Shown piece after piece: positions 9,485-18,505 of a stretch of DNA of 64,000 bases (position 1 is its first letter; the number at the start of each line of letters is the position of its first letter). The stretch covers positions 5,704,001 to 5,768,000 of the forward strand of contig NZ_CP118527.1 of assembly GCF_028885415.1 (NCBI RefSeq). Reading direction: 5' to 3'. Origin of the DNA: Streptomyces coeruleorubidus. Lineage in GTDB: Bacteria > Actinomycetota > Actinomycetes > Streptomycetales > Streptomycetaceae. Made by a program: the position numbers and the translations under genes. Under the pieces are notes generated by a model. The model had not been told where the DNA came from, searched no databases, and saw nothing but the letters and a program-made list of their open reading frames with translations.

Positions 9485-12400
9485 TCACCCCGGGACGACG
9501 ACCGTGCGCAGCTCCCCGTCGCCGAGGTGCAGCATGCCCTTGCCGGGGGCGACCTGGCCGCCGACCATGCTGCGGGACAGGCGGACGCCGACGAGGTCGC
9601 CGCTGGAGGACTCCTGAGGCGAGAGGAGGATGCCGCGGCGGGCCTTCTTCGCGTCGACCTGCCAGCCGGAGAAGCCGCTGCACACGTCCTCCTCGTCACC
9701 GGCGATGACGAGGGCGAGGCCGCGCTCGGCGCCCCGGGAGACCAGCTTCTTCAACTGGCTCTCGGCGTCGCAGTCCTCCAGGATCTCGCCGTCGTCGATG
9801 AGGACCGCGATCGGCTCCTGAAGGGACGCCTGGTCGACGAGCTCCTCGAACTCGTCCTCGTCGATGTCGTCGCCGGTGAAGACCTTCAGGACGCCTTCCG
9901 TGCCGTCGAGTTGGCGCAGCGGCGACTGGCGCGGGGCCGCGACGACCAGGCGCGTGCCCTGGGCCAGGAAGGAGTGGGCGAAGTTCAGCAGGACCGTCGA
10001 GCGGCCCGACTTGGCCGGGCCCGCGACGACGAACGCCGGTACGCCCTGCGCCAGATCGGGGCCGAAGCCGACGATCTCGTCGCCGCCGATGCCGACCAGA
10101 CCCCACAGGCGCGAGCGGGACGCGTCCGGGTCGCGCAGCTCCCAGGCCTCCGGGAAGGAGATCCGGCTGGGCAGGCTGTCGACGCGGAACGGGCGGCGCG
10201 AGCGCGGCACTTCGACGTAGCGGGCGGTGGCCGCCTCACCGATCGCCGCCAGCGCCGCGGCCTGGCCCTGGCCGCTGGTGTCCTCGGCGAGCAGCGCGAA
10301 CTGCGTCTCCGTACCGAACTCGTTGCGGAACGCACGCCCCGGCGGGATCTCCTCCGGCACCTTGCGGACCGGGATGCCGAGCGCCGAGAAGTCGCTGCGG
10401 TCGGCCAGCCGCAGACCGTACTTGTCCTCGGTGAGGGTCGCGATACGGCCGACCAGCAGGGTCCGGTCGCCGGTGAGGACCAGGTGGATGCCGACGCTCG
10501 CGCCCTCGCGCATCATCGTCTGGAGCTCGTCGGTGAGCGAACCGTGGTCGATCTCGCCGAGCGTGGGCACCCAGCCCTCCCAGCGGTCCAGCAGCACGAC
10601 GATGTGCGGCAGCCGCTCGTCCTCGGAGACCGAGGCCCGCTGCTCGCCGATGTCCGCGAAGCCCTTGTCCGACAACAGGTCCTGACGGCGGCCCAGCTCG
10701 CCCTTGAGCCGGTTGACGAGCCGCACGACCCGCTCGGTCTGGTTACGGCCGACGACCGCGCCGCAGTGCGGCAGCCGGGTCAGGGCGTTCAGCGCGCCGT
10801 TGCCGCAGTCGATGCCGTAGAGGTGCACGTCGGCCACGGAGTGGGTGCGGGCGATGGAGCCCGCGAGAGTGCGCAGCACCTGGGAGCGGCCGCTGCGCGG
10901 GGCACCGCCGATCATCAGATGGCCGAAGGAGGAGAAGTCCACGACGACCGGGCGGCGGGACTGGCTGGCGGGCAGGTCCTCGATGCCGTACGGCGCCGGC
11001 GGCAGCTTGCCGGGGCCGCCGGCGAACGCGGGCACCTCGATCTCGTCCAGCAGCAGAGTCTCGTCGAGGGCGGGCAGCCACGGGCTGTGCTGGGGCGGGA
11101 TGCCGAGCGAGCGGTTGGCGTCGCGGATGGTGTCCACGAGGACCTTCAGGTCCGTGATCTCCTCGTCCTCACGGGCCTCGGCCTTCGGCTTGGCAAGCGC
11201 CGCCCGCCCGAGGTCCTCCCAGGTCAGCGGGCCCACCCAGGGCATGAGCACGGCCGGGTCGGCCGCACCGGGCCGGCGACCGCCCACGCGTCCGGACTGG
11301 AAGGGGACCAGGGAGGCGTGCCCGAGCCGGGCGTAGGCGCGGCCCGGGGTGTTCTTGGAGATGTGCCCGGCCTCCGGCGAGTCGATGACGTCGGTCGACT
11401 CGCCGCCGTCCGTCACGCGCAGGGCGATACGGAGGTTGGTGTTGGCGCGGATCTCGGGCGACACGACACCGCTCGGCCGCTGGGTGGCCAGCAGCAGGTG
11501 GATACCGAGGGACCGCCCTCGCTGGGCGATGTTCACGAGCCCCGTCACGAAGTCGGGCAGGTCACGCACCATCGACGCGAACTCGTCGATGACGATGAGC
11601 AGCCGGGGAACCGGCTGGTGCGAAGGATCCCGACGCACGAGATCCTGATAGTCCTCGATGTCCTTGGCGTCGGCGGCGGCCAGGATGTGCTCGCGCCGGT
11701 GCAGCTCGGCACCCAGCGACTCCAGGGCCCGCTCCACCAGGTGGGCGTCGAGGTCGGTCACCATGCCGACGGTGTGCGGCAGATGCACACAGTCCTTGAA
11801 GGCCGCGCCGCCCTTGTAGTCGACGAGCACGAACGTCATGTTCTCGGGCGTGTTCGCCACCGCCAGCGCCGCCACGATGGTCTGGAGCAGCTCCGACTTA
11901 CCCGAACCGGTCGTACCGGCGATGAGACCGTGCGGACCGTCCTTGCGGATGTCGATCCCGAACGGCCCGTCGTACGACTCACCGATGACGGCCAGCGTCG
12001 ACTGCCCGCCCATCCGCCACCGCGCCGTGATCGCGTCGCTCGTCGGCGGCTCCAGCTGGAGCACGTCCAGCAGCCGGCTGGAGCCCGGCAGGGCCGAGTC
12101 CTCGGTCTCGCCGCTGATGTCCCGCAGCGGCGACAGCGACCGGGCGAGCCGCAGACACCAGGCGGGGGAGACGAAGTCGGGCCGTACGTCCTTCAGGCGC
12201 TCCGCACCGGCCTCCTCCACCCGCAGCCGCAACTTCTCGGTGTGGCCGCCCTGTTCGGGCTGCGGGTCGGTGGTGTGCCAGGCCTGGAAGGAAGGGAAGG
12301 CACCCGCGACCTGCTGGGACTGCTGCTGGACCTGCTGGGCCTGCTCGTACTCCTCGGCCTTTGGCTCGGCGACGACGTACGCCTGGCACTCGCCGGGCAG

Positions 12401-14140
12401 GAACCGCTCCTCGGCGTCGAGGCAGAGGGCGAACATGGAGACGGAGGGCCCTTCGCGCAGCAGCCGTACGACGCCGGGGAGGGACCGCAGCCGCCGCGAT
12501 CCGTCCCACACGACGACGATGTCGGGGTCGCTGAAGCTCGAACCGCCCTGCGACTTGTTCTGCTCGGCGGCCTTCTTGCGCGCGTCGAGGATCTGCGTCA
12601 GCTCGCCGATGCGGGCGCCGACGGTCTCGGCGTCGGTCCCGATGAGCACGTTGACGTCCTGCCCGCCGGACGGCCGGGCGTGCGGCAGCCAGCGCACCCA
12701 GTCCCAGGACTCCTGCGCGGCGTTGTCGCTCAGCACGTAGAACTGCACGTCCATCGGGCTGTGCAGCGCCGCGGCCTGCGCGACGGCCCACCGTCCGAGA
12801 GCACGGGCGGAATCCCCGGGCCCGGCCATGCCGATGACGCCGAGGGTGCGCAGGTGCAGCGCGACCGGGGCGTCCTCGATCTTCCAGGTCACCTGGCGAC
12901 GGTGGTCGTCCTGCTCGGGGTCGTCGAGCACGACCTCGGAGGGCAACTGCCCGGTCCCCACCCGCAGGAGGAGATGGTCGCGGTCGGTACGCCGCCGCTC
13001 CCACAGACGGGTACGCGGCCCGGTCCCGAGGGCGAGGACGGTGGCGGGGTCGGGAATGGCATGCCGCCGGTCGTTCCGCTCGGTGACCAGCGCGTCCTGC
13101 GCGTCCTTCTCGATCCGCTCCTTCTGCTCCTCGTACTCCTGCACCTGCTTGGCGTGCGACTTCCGCCCGTGCTTCTTGTCGTTGTAGTAGTTCGCGAAGA
13201 GCAGGAACGGGCTCAGCGCGGCCATGATCAGGTAGTACCAGCGCTGGAAGATCATCACCGACACGACGGCACCGACGAGCGGCGTCAGCGCCATCAGCCA
13301 GGGCAGCGGCCGGGCCTCGTACTCACGCGGCGGCGACGGCAGCCGGAAGTTGGTCTGCCGCTCGGGCGGACGCAGCCGCGGGGGCCGGTTGTAGTCGAGG
13401 CCTATGCCGTCGTCGGACCACTTGAGGGCGGCGTTGGGGGGTGTGTAGCGGGTGAGTTCGAGGAGGGTGTTGCCGATGCCGATCTGAGCACCGAGGGGCC
13501 AGTCGGTGGGGCCGCCCTTCTTCTCGTCCCTCTTGTTGCCCTGGTCCTTCTTCTTGCCGCTCTTCTTCTCGCTTGTCTTCTTCTTCTCGCCCTGGTCCTC
13601 TTTTTCGTCCTCGGCGAGGGACTTGCCGTCGAGGGTGACGTGCTCCTGGTCCGTGTGCACGGCGACCTGGCAGGTGCCGTCGGTGGCGACGGAGAGGGTG
13701 AGGGCCCGGGCGTCGACCTCGGGATCGTCGATACGGACGTACGAGGCGGCCCCGCTGCCGATGTCGTACCGCCCGACGCCGAGACGGTGCACGAACCCGG
13801 CCGCGGGCCCACCCACGACCCGCAGCTCGACGAGCCCGGTGGGCTCACCGGGCAGACACCCGGAAGGATCCTGGAGGCTGACGACGGCGCCGTCGCGCAG
13901 GGGCGATCCGACGACGGTGGCGTTCGGGTCGACGGCGTACCCGTCGACGTACACGAGGGGCGCGTTGTTGGCCGGCACCTGACGGTGCTGTCCCAGCGGG
14001 ATGATCTGCGCGCCGCTGTGCCCGACCTGCTTGGCGAGCTCCTGGGCGATGTCTCCCACGGTGGACTCAGGATCGGCATCGAGCACCACGTCGGCGGTAC
14101 CACCGCCGTAGGGGTCGACGACGGTCAGAGTCAGGCGCAC
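9485..14140 (-). CDS. eccC: Type VII secretion ATPase EccC (FHA-TM-triple FtsK domain)
   Basis: A 1551-residue ESX/T7SS motor. The GTG at 14140 is chosen because GGAGGA lies upstream at the right distance; an upstream in-frame GTG has none. N-terminal ubiquitin-like and FHA-like regions (about 1-175) are interrupted by a Lys/Glu-rich linker (about 180-210). A transmembrane hairpin spans about 278-318, and three FtsK/SpoIIIE ATPase domains follow. ATPase 1 has an intact Walker A, GTTGSGKS (about 741-748), and Walker B IVIDEFASM. ATPases 2 and 3 have GAPRSGRS and GPAKSGRS, with arginine replacing the Walker lysine. The single-chain FHA layout resembles Firmicutes EssC and Streptomyces EccC. No eccB, eccD, eccE or mycP lies in the window. 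Confidence 0.96.
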   Translation of the reverse strand: MRLTLTVVDPYGGGTADVVLDADPESTVGDIAQELAKQVGHSGAQIIPLGQHRQVPANNAPLVYVDGYAVDPNATVVGSPLRDGAVVSLQDPSGCLPGEPTGLVELRVVGGPAAGFVHRLGVGRYDIGSGAASYVRIDDPEVDARALTLSVATDGTCQVAVHTDQEHVTLDGKSLAEDEKEDQGEKKKTSEKKSGKKKDQGNKRDEKKGGPTDWPLGAQIGIGNTLLELTRYTPPNAALKWSDDGIGLDYNRPPRLRPPERQTNFRLPSPPREYEARPLPWLMALTPLVGAVVSVMIFQRWYYLIMAALSPFLLFANYYNDKKHGRKSHAKQVQEYEEQKERIEKDAQDALVTERNDRRHAIPDPATVLALGTGPRTRLWERRRTDRDHLLLRVGTGQLPSEVVLDDPEQDDHRRQVTWKIEDAPVALHLRTLGVIGMAGPGDSARALGRWAVAQAAALHSPMDVQFYVLSDNAAQESWDWVRWLPHARPSGGQDVNVLIGTDAETVGARIGELTQILDARKKAAEQNKSQGGSSFSDPDIVVVWDGSRRLRSLPGVVRLLREGPSVSMFALCLDAEERFLPGECQAYVVAEPKAEEYEQAQQVQQQSQQVAGAFPSFQAWHTTDPQPEQGGHTEKLRLRVEEAGAERLKDVRPDFVSPAWCLRLARSLSPLRDISGETEDSALPGSSRLLDVLQLEPPTSDAITARWRMGGQSTLAVIGESYDGPFGIDIRKDGPHGLIAGTTGSGKSELLQTIVAALAVANTPENMTFVLVDYKGGAAFKDCVHLPHTVGMVTDLDAHLVERALESLGAELHRREHILAAADAKDIEDYQDLVRRDPSHQPVPRLLIVIDEFASMVRDLPDFVTGLVNIAQRGRSLGIHLLLATQRPSGVVSPEIRANTNLRIALRVTDGGESTDVIDSPEAGHISKNTPGRAYARLGHASLVPFQSGRVGGRRPGAADPAVLMPWVGPLTWEDLGRAALAKPKAEAREDEEITDLKVLVDTIRDANRSLGIPPQHSPWLPALDETLLLDEIEVPAFAGGPGKLPPAPYGIEDLPASQSRRPVVVDFSSFGHLMIGGAPRSGRSQVLRTLAGSIARTHSVADVHLYGIDCGNGALNALTRLPHCGAVVGRNQTERVVRLVNRLKGELGRRQDLLSDKGFADIGEQRASVSEDERLPHIVVLLDRWEGWVPTLGEIDHGSLTDELQTMMREGASVGIHLVLTGDRTLLVGRIATLTEDKYGLRLADRSDFSALGIPVRKVPEEIPPGRAFRNEFGTETQFALLAEDTSGQGQAAALAAIGEAATARYVEVPRSRRPFRVDSLPSRISFPEAWELRDPDASRSRLWGLVGIGGDEIVGFGPDLAQGVPAFVVAGPAKSGRSTVLLNFAHSFLAQGTRLVVAAPRQSPLRQLDGTEGVLKVFTGDDIDEDEFEELVDQASLQEPIAVLIDDGEILEDCDAESQLKKLVSRGAERGLALVIAGDEEDVCSGFSGWQVDAKKARRGILLSPQESSSGDLVGVRLSRSMVGGQVAPGKGMLHLGDGELRTVVVPG

Positions 14141-14486
14141 GACTAGTCCTCCCCGTGCCACTGGGCCGGTGTGGCCTTTGTGGTTGCCGTGGCCGCTTCC
14201 GCAACGCGGGCCACAGTCTTAGCGACGATATCCGTTCCAGGTTGGGGCGGGGCAGTGGGGAGGCCTCATGACGTTCCCGATGGCAACGTCGTACACGACT
14301 TCATGACGGCTCGTTCACAAGCCGGGGATGTGGCACCACAGGCCACACCCGTAAGCTGCTGACGCAAAGAGCGGACGATCACACCGGTTGCGACCCGCGA
14401 CCGGCAACTCGACCTGAAGGCCGATGAGTCCGCAAACAGGGAGCCACGGGGGTTGGCCCTGCGGCGTTGTGAAAGGGAGCGGCTTC
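14141..14486. promoter_or_regulatory. Divergent promoter region between eccC and the esx-like gene
   Basis: A 346-base divergent gap that must hold promoters for leftward eccC and rightward esx transcription. No clear -35/-10 pair can be called. Its two ends (14141-14176 and 14348-14364) are nearly repeated together at 20622-20732, showing that this segment was once duplicated. Confidence 0.6.
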
Positions 14487-14786
14487 ATGGCCAAGGACCT
14501 TGACATCACATATCAGGACATGCGGGAAGCTGCCAAGCATGTCGTGAAGGAGAAGGAAAAGCTCCAGGAGAAGCTCGAGGGCCTCCGCAAGTACATCAAC
14601 AACCTCGTGCAGTCCGGCTACGTCACGAAGAGCTCGTCGAAGGCGTTCGACGAGAACTTCGACGAGTTCGTGCAGGGCACGAAGACGACGCTGGACGGTC
14701 TGGATGGCATGGGTGACTACCTGACCATGGCTGCGGACAAGTTCGAGCAGATTGATGAGGAGCTGGCGAAGCAGGCTCGTAAGTAG
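14487..14786 (+). CDS. ESX-like (WXG100 superfamily) small secreted protein
   Basis: A 99-residue protein with the helix-turn-helix heptad pattern and length of the WXG100 family, encoded divergently from eccC. The turn reads SGYVTKSS near residue 43, so the classical Trp-x-Gly is absent. The C-terminus has FEQIDEELAK (from residue 86), which fits the T7SS export motif (Tyr/Phe)-x-x-x-(Asp/Glu). The ATG at 14487 follows GAAAGGGAG. WXG100 proteins usually export as dimers through EccC, and here the gene stands alone, so a homodimer is likely. Four related genes occur at 15693, 25601, 32275 and 54503, all with the same D-x-E-L-A tail. Secretion is inferred from family and position. Confidence 0.82.
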   Translation: MAKDLDITYQDMREAAKHVVKEKEKLQEKLEGLRKYINNLVQSGYVTKSSSKAFDENFDEFVQGTKTTLDGLDGMGDYLTMAADKFEQIDEELAKQARK

Positions 14787-14795
14787 CCGGACGAT

Positions 14796-14838
14796 GCCTG
14801 CCCGGTGCGGCAGCGGATGCTGAACGCGCCGGGCAGGC
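14796..14838. terminator. Hairpin between convergent esx-like and PH-like genes
   Basis: GCCTGCCCGG (14796-14805) pairs perfectly with CCGGGCAGGC (14829-14838) around a loop of 23 bases, in the gap between two converging genes. There is no T tract. It may act in both directions. Confidence 0.5.
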
Positions 14839-14858
14839 GCCCGGCTGGCCGAGGCCCG

Positions 14859-15629
14859 TCAGCTGTCGGGGAGGGGCTGCCGGAGCACGTACATGTGAAG
14901 ATCGCTGCGGAGTTCTTCCGTGTCGACGCGCAGCCAGGATCCGTCGCGGAAACGTATGAGCAGGATGCTCGTCTCGAACTCGCCGGAGAAGGGGTCGACG
15001 AGGGTTGCTTCGGAGGCAGGCAGGCGGGCGACGACCTGCATGCGCTTCTCCCGCCCCACACTGACGCGCCGCGGCGGAGCCGCCAGGACGATCCCCTCCC
15101 GGGTCGCAAGCAGCATGCGCTCGTGGTGGGTGGAGTGGCTGTACCAACGCAGCAGGAACTGCCCGGCGTTGCCGTGCCAGTTGCCGTCGAAGACGTTGTC
15201 GAGGTCCTGTTGGGCGATGGCGGCGTCCCGGCGCTTGTCCTCTTCCTCCTTGGCACGCCGCTGCTCCTTCTCTTCCTTCCTGTCGAGGGATCGCTTGACG
15301 GCTTCTTCCGCAGCGGCCAGAAGGCGCAACAACATGAGGAGAGGTATGAACGGTGCGCAGAGCACCATGCCGATCATGCTCAGTGGAGGCAGTCTGGCAG
15401 GGCGGAGACGGGGGTTGCCTGCGGCCTGGAGTACGTCGGCGGGTGGCTGCGGGATCTTGCCGATCCAGCACCAGTCGCCGGCTTCGGCGTGGATGCCTAG
15501 GCGGTCCATTGCCACGCGCTGCTTGTCCGTAGGTGTCACGTCAAGACTCTCCTCGCCGACGCGGAACGGGATTGGTGTATCGAGAGCGTATCTCGTACGG
15601 GGCGCCAGGAGGAGTGAGGGAGTCCGCAA
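14859..15629 (-). CDS. T7SS-linked protein with membrane hairpin and PH-like C-terminus
   Basis: A 256-residue protein of a family repeated at 27968, 28569 and 30079. The N-terminal half is variable. A hydrophobic stretch (IGMVLCAPFIPLLMLLRLL) is followed by a Lys/Glu-rich coiled coil (about 108-140). The C-terminal part has beta-strand phrases LATREGIVLAAP, ASEATLVDPFSGEFE, LLIRFRDGSWLRVDTEEL and ends with HMYVLRQPLPDS, which resembles a PH/GRAM-like domain. The start is uncertain: a TTG at 15629 gives the full length, and internal starts are possible. It converges on the esx-like gene and is divergent from the next esx-like operon. Function is unknown; repeated co-location with ESX genes suggests an accessory role. 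Confidence 0.68.
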   Translation of the reverse strand: MRTPSLLLAPRTRYALDTPIPFRVGEESLDVTPTDKQRVAMDRLGIHAEAGDWCWIGKIPQPPADVLQAAGNPRLRPARLPPLSMIGMVLCAPFIPLLMLLRLLAAAEEAVKRSLDRKEEKEQRRAKEEEDKRRDAAIAQQDLDNVFDGNWHGNAGQFLLRWYSHSTHHERMLLATREGIVLAAPPRRVSVGREKRMQVVARLPASEATLVDPFSGEFETSILLIRFRDGSWLRVDTEELRSDLHMYVLRQPLPDS

Positions 15630-15692
15630 TCGCGCCCGCGCTCGTCAGATGCACATCGAGAGAAGTTGTAGAGCCATAGAGAGGCATCGCTG

Positions 15693-16004
15693 ATGGGGGA
15701 CCACATAAAGGCGGATCTCGCCGCCATCAAACAGTGCTCACGAGACCTGACGAAGATTCATGGCGAGTTCGAGCGGAACGGCAATCCTGCGGACGAGTAC
15801 GGTCAGGCGGTAGGCCATGGTGGGCTCAAGGACGCCTTCGGGGAATTCGGGGACACCTGGAAGAAAACGCGCAAGAAACTGATGAAGGAACTTGAGCAGC
15901 TGGCCGAATTCACGCGTACCGCCGCCAAGGCGTACGACGAGATCGACCAGGAACTGGCCAGGGCCATACGTGATGCCAAGGCGCAGAGCAAGGGGAAGAA
16001 GTGA
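15693..16004 (+). CDS. ESX-like helical-hairpin protein (first gene of delivery operon A)
   Basis: A 103-residue, mostly helical, charged protein. It shares with the genes at 25601, 32275 and 54503 the pattern F-x-x-x-W after the turn (FGEFGDTW here, about residues 50-57) and the tail YDEIDQELARA, which fits the Tyr-x-x-x-Asp export signal, followed by a Lys-rich end. It starts at an ATG behind GAGAGG and overlaps the next gene by four bases (GTGA), so the two are translationally coupled. By analogy with LXG-toxin partners it may bind the helical N-terminus of the following 408-residue protein and target it to EccC. No enzymatic motif. Confidence 0.78.
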   Translation: MGDHIKADLAAIKQCSRDLTKIHGEFERNGNPADEYGQAVGHGGLKDAFGEFGDTWKKTRKKLMKELEQLAEFTRTAAKAYDEIDQELARAIRDAKAQSKGKK

Positions 16005-17227
16005 GCAGGACCGACGCCGACTGGCCGCCTCTGTGGCATGACGACCCGACACCGGGTGACCCGGAGGAAGTCGCCGAACTGGGACGCAAGTTGCGCAAGA
16101 TGGCCGACATGATCCAGGAGCAGTCCCGGGTCATCAAGGCGCTTGCTTCGGTGGAGGGTTGGGACAGTGAGGCCGGAAAGGGCTTCCACGAACTGGCTGG
16201 CGGCACGGCGGACAAGCTGAAGAAGTCCTTCGAGCGCTATGACGAGGCGGCCAAGGCCATCGGGGAGGACGTGCGCGAAGGCAGCTCCGATCAGTTCGCC
16301 AGTGAAATGCGCCGCGCGCAGCGGAAGGCGGACAAGGCGCTCGCCGACTACCGTGAGGCCAAGGCCGATCATGACCTCGCGGACGACGAGGTGAAGAAGT
16401 TCACCGAAAAGTATCCCGCGCAGAACATTCCCGCCGCGGACAAGGAAGAGTGCGAGCGCTGGGTCAAGAAGCGTGACGAGGCCCTGCATCGCATCGGCGA
16501 TGCACGCAGGGCGGTGAAGGACGCCAGGGAAATCTACGACGACGCGGGGGACAAGGCGGCCCGTCATATCAGGAACGTCGTGCACCATGATGCGGTCCGG
16601 GATCCGGGCGGTTTCATGAACCTGCTGGCGGACTGGGCGGATATGTTGTCGAACATCTCGGCCGTCCTGTCCGTGCTTGCGGTGATCTGCGCATTCGTCC
16701 CGCCCCTTCAGTTCCTGGCTCCCATATTCGCGGCCCTTGCCGTGGTGACCAGCGCGGCTGCGCTCGCCGGCCATGCATACGACATGACAGTGCGTGGCGG
16801 GAAGGTCGATTGGATGAAGCTGGGAGCCGATGCGCTGGGAGTGTTCCCCGGACTCGGCGCCCTGAAGGGGATCAAGGCTCTCAAGGGTGTCAAGGGACTG
16901 GCGAAGCTCAAGGTGGGAGGCTCCGCCGCACTCCGCGGTGTGGGAGACAACTTTATGAACGGGATCGCCGTCAAGGGCGTCAACTGGGTTCTGGGCAAGG
17001 CAGGCCGCAGCGCGATAGAGGGCAGGAAGATCACGGGAGTGATCAAGGGGGCCGGTCTCGGCAGCGCCCTGCACAGGATGCTCAGCGGCGAGAACGGCGA
17101 GAGGACCGGTTACCAGGAGCCTGCCGCCAGTACACCCACACCCACGCCCACACCTGTGCCGTCGCCTTCGCCCGGTCCCGCTCCGAACGTTTCGCCGAAG
17201 CCGTTCAATGCGGCCCTGGCGGCCTAA
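16001..17227 (+). CDS. Toxin-less T7SS delivery-type protein (operon A)
   Basis: A 408-residue protein. It has the N-terminal motif DPTPGDPEEV (residues 15-24), a long helical region (25-200), a hydrophobic hairpin (about 207-260), then LGADALGVFPGLGALKG, a Lys/Gly-rich segment and a Pro/Thr-rich tail. The first 300 residues match the architecture of the Rhs toxin at 55003 and of the proteins at 24249 and 31038, but the chain ends without a toxin domain. The GTG start overlaps the preceding ESX-like stop. Either it is a delivery or scaffold protein, or it lost its toxic tip; the Pro/Thr-rich tail suggests a designed end, not a chance truncation. Function is inferred only. Confidence 0.8.
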   Translation: MSRTDADWPPLWHDDPTPGDPEEVAELGRKLRKMADMIQEQSRVIKALASVEGWDSEAGKGFHELAGGTADKLKKSFERYDEAAKAIGEDVREGSSDQFASEMRRAQRKADKALADYREAKADHDLADDEVKKFTEKYPAQNIPAADKEECERWVKKRDEALHRIGDARRAVKDAREIYDDAGDKAARHIRNVVHHDAVRDPGGFMNLLADWADMLSNISAVLSVLAVICAFVPPLQFLAPIFAALAVVTSAAALAGHAYDMTVRGGKVDWMKLGADALGVFPGLGALKGIKALKGVKGLAKLKVGGSAALRGVGDNFMNGIAVKGVNWVLGKAGRSAIEGRKITGVIKGAGLGSALHRMLSGENGERTGYQEPAASTPTPTPTPVPSPSPGPAPNVSPKPFNAALAA

Positions 17228-17259
17228 GGCTTGGAATCCGTTCAAGGAGGACAGAAACC

Positions 17260-17856
17260 ATGAGCGAGGACAAGCGGAACCTCGGGCCGCGGGAGTTCAT
17301 CGGCCGGCGGGGTGGTGACGTGGCTACGTTGGTCGAGAGCTCGGTGATCGCTTCCGTGCCCGAGGCGAAGCGGGCCGCGGAGGAAGCTCGACGAGAGCTT
17401 CGGTTCGACTTCCTGGACGACCGAGCGGTGCTCGAACTGCTGCGCTGGCGTCATGTCGACGAAGAGGACATGTTCAACGCAGGGTTCAAGCACGGAGTGC
17501 CGCTTGCGCTCGTCGGCTTCGGGGCCGTGACCTATTGGGCCGGCGTGGCTCAGTACTGGGAGACCGCAGCAGCCCGCAACGCCTATCTGGCGGTCGCCGG
17601 AGCCGTCCTGGCGCTTGAGATCTTCTTCTTCGTGCGAAGCGCGATTTCACAATGGGGCGATCCGGTCCGGCAGAACCTGCGGGCCCGGGCGGCGAAGTAC
17701 CGGCAGATCGCCCACGTCGCTCGTCGGGGAGGAGCTGACATCCCCGCTCACTACCCGCACTACGGGCCCTACCCCTTCGCCGCGAGATTCCGTCCCGAAG
17801 TGGCTGATCGCGAACAGTCCGAGAGCAAAGGCGCAGATGACCACGGACACCGTTGA
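17260..17856 (+). CDS. Membrane protein of T7SS accessory operon A
   Basis: A 198-residue protein starting at an ATG preceded by AAGGAGG (17244-17250). A charged cytoplasmic N-terminus (about 1-80) is followed by two transmembrane helices (about 87-105 and 112-130) and a basic C-terminal tail rich in His, Tyr and Pro near HYPHYGPYPF. I do not recognise a named family. It occupies the same operon slot as the 139-residue membrane protein at 23826, directly after the delivery-type protein. The 3' end overlaps the next gene by 20 bases, indicating tight co-expression. Confidence 0.8.
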   Translation: MSEDKRNLGPREFIGRRGGDVATLVESSVIASVPEAKRAAEEARRELRFDFLDDRAVLELLRWRHVDEEDMFNAGFKHGVPLALVGFGAVTYWAGVAQYWETAAARNAYLAVAGAVLALEIFFFVRSAISQWGDPVRQNLRARAAKYRQIAHVARRGGADIPAHYPHYGPYPFAARFRPEVADREQSESKGADDHGHR

Positions 17857-18505
17857 CGAAGCCCAGCGCAGCCTCACAGAAAGGGGCGGCATAGAGGTTC
17901 GCTGGATCATGCCGGAGGGCTTCCTCGAGCTGCCTTTCGAGGCTGATGACTTGGAAGAGCTGGGTAAGCAACTGCTCGAGTTGGCCAAGCAGGCGCTGCC
18001 CGGTGCCGACGAGGAAGTGCAGGTGCAGTACGCCGCGATGTGCGTGGCGCACTACGACGAGTTCATCGAGGCGGGCGTGCAGTACGCGGGCTTCGTCACC
18101 ACGGAGGTCGACGGTGTCCGCTGCACAGCGACGGTGAACGTCAGCCTGCTGGACCTCGATGAGCGGGCCGGCAGCAATCCGGTGGGCTTCATCGCCACCA
18201 CGATGCGGCACCTGGAGCTCGGACAGATCGGTGAAGTGCAGCTGCCCTGCGGCCCGGCAGTGACGTGCGTCGGCAACCGGTCGTCCAGCATCGACGGGAG
18301 CCTGACGCAGTCGGGGCAGGACGAGTCGATCTGGACGTCGTTCATACAGGTCCAGATTCCGCTGACCAACGGGACCGTGCTCCTGCTGGAAATGGGCACA
18401 TCGACGGTCGAAGGGTGGGACGTCTTCTCCGCCATGTTCGCCGGCATCGTGAAGAGCGTCCGCTTCTTCGACAGCGACGGAGCCCCGCTGGTGATGCCGG
18501 GATGA
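17837..18505 (+). CDS. Conserved T7SS-operon protein with LPCGPAV motif
   Basis: A 222-residue soluble protein of unknown function. It begins with a short lead-in, then WIMPEGFLELPF, an acidic helix, and alternating strand-helix sequence with VQLPCGPAVTC near residue 136. The same layout (WFLTPEGFFSLPL and LDLPCGPAVAC) is seen in the 245-residue protein at 29304, so the two are paralogs. There is no signal peptide. The start ATG lies inside the preceding gene and the stop overlaps the next gene's ATG (ATGA). It may be a cytoplasmic chaperone or immunity-type partner for the operon's exported protein, but nothing in the sequence proves this. Confidence 0.75.
   Translation: MTTDTVDEAQRSLTERGGIEVRWIMPEGFLELPFEADDLEELGKQLLELAKQALPGADEEVQVQYAAMCVAHYDEFIEAGVQYAGFVTTEVDGVRCTATVNVSLLDLDERAGSNPVGFIATTMRHLELGQIGEVQLPCGPAVTCVGNRSSSIDGSLTQSGQDESIWTSFIQVQIPLTNGTVLLLEMGTSTVEGWDVFSAMFAGIVKSVRFFDSDGAPLVMPG

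Noticed and set aside
9527..14146. A very long open frame on the plus strand opposite eccC
   Set aside because: GC-rich third-position bias leaves antisense frames open. The minus strand encodes the complete EccC with all motifs; the opposite frame has low-complexity composition and no domain.
17101..17227. Repetitive Pro/Thr-coding stretch (ACACCCACACCCACGCCC-like) that looks like a DNA repeat
   Set aside because: It is the low-complexity tail of the delivery-type protein, not a CRISPR or independent repeat.
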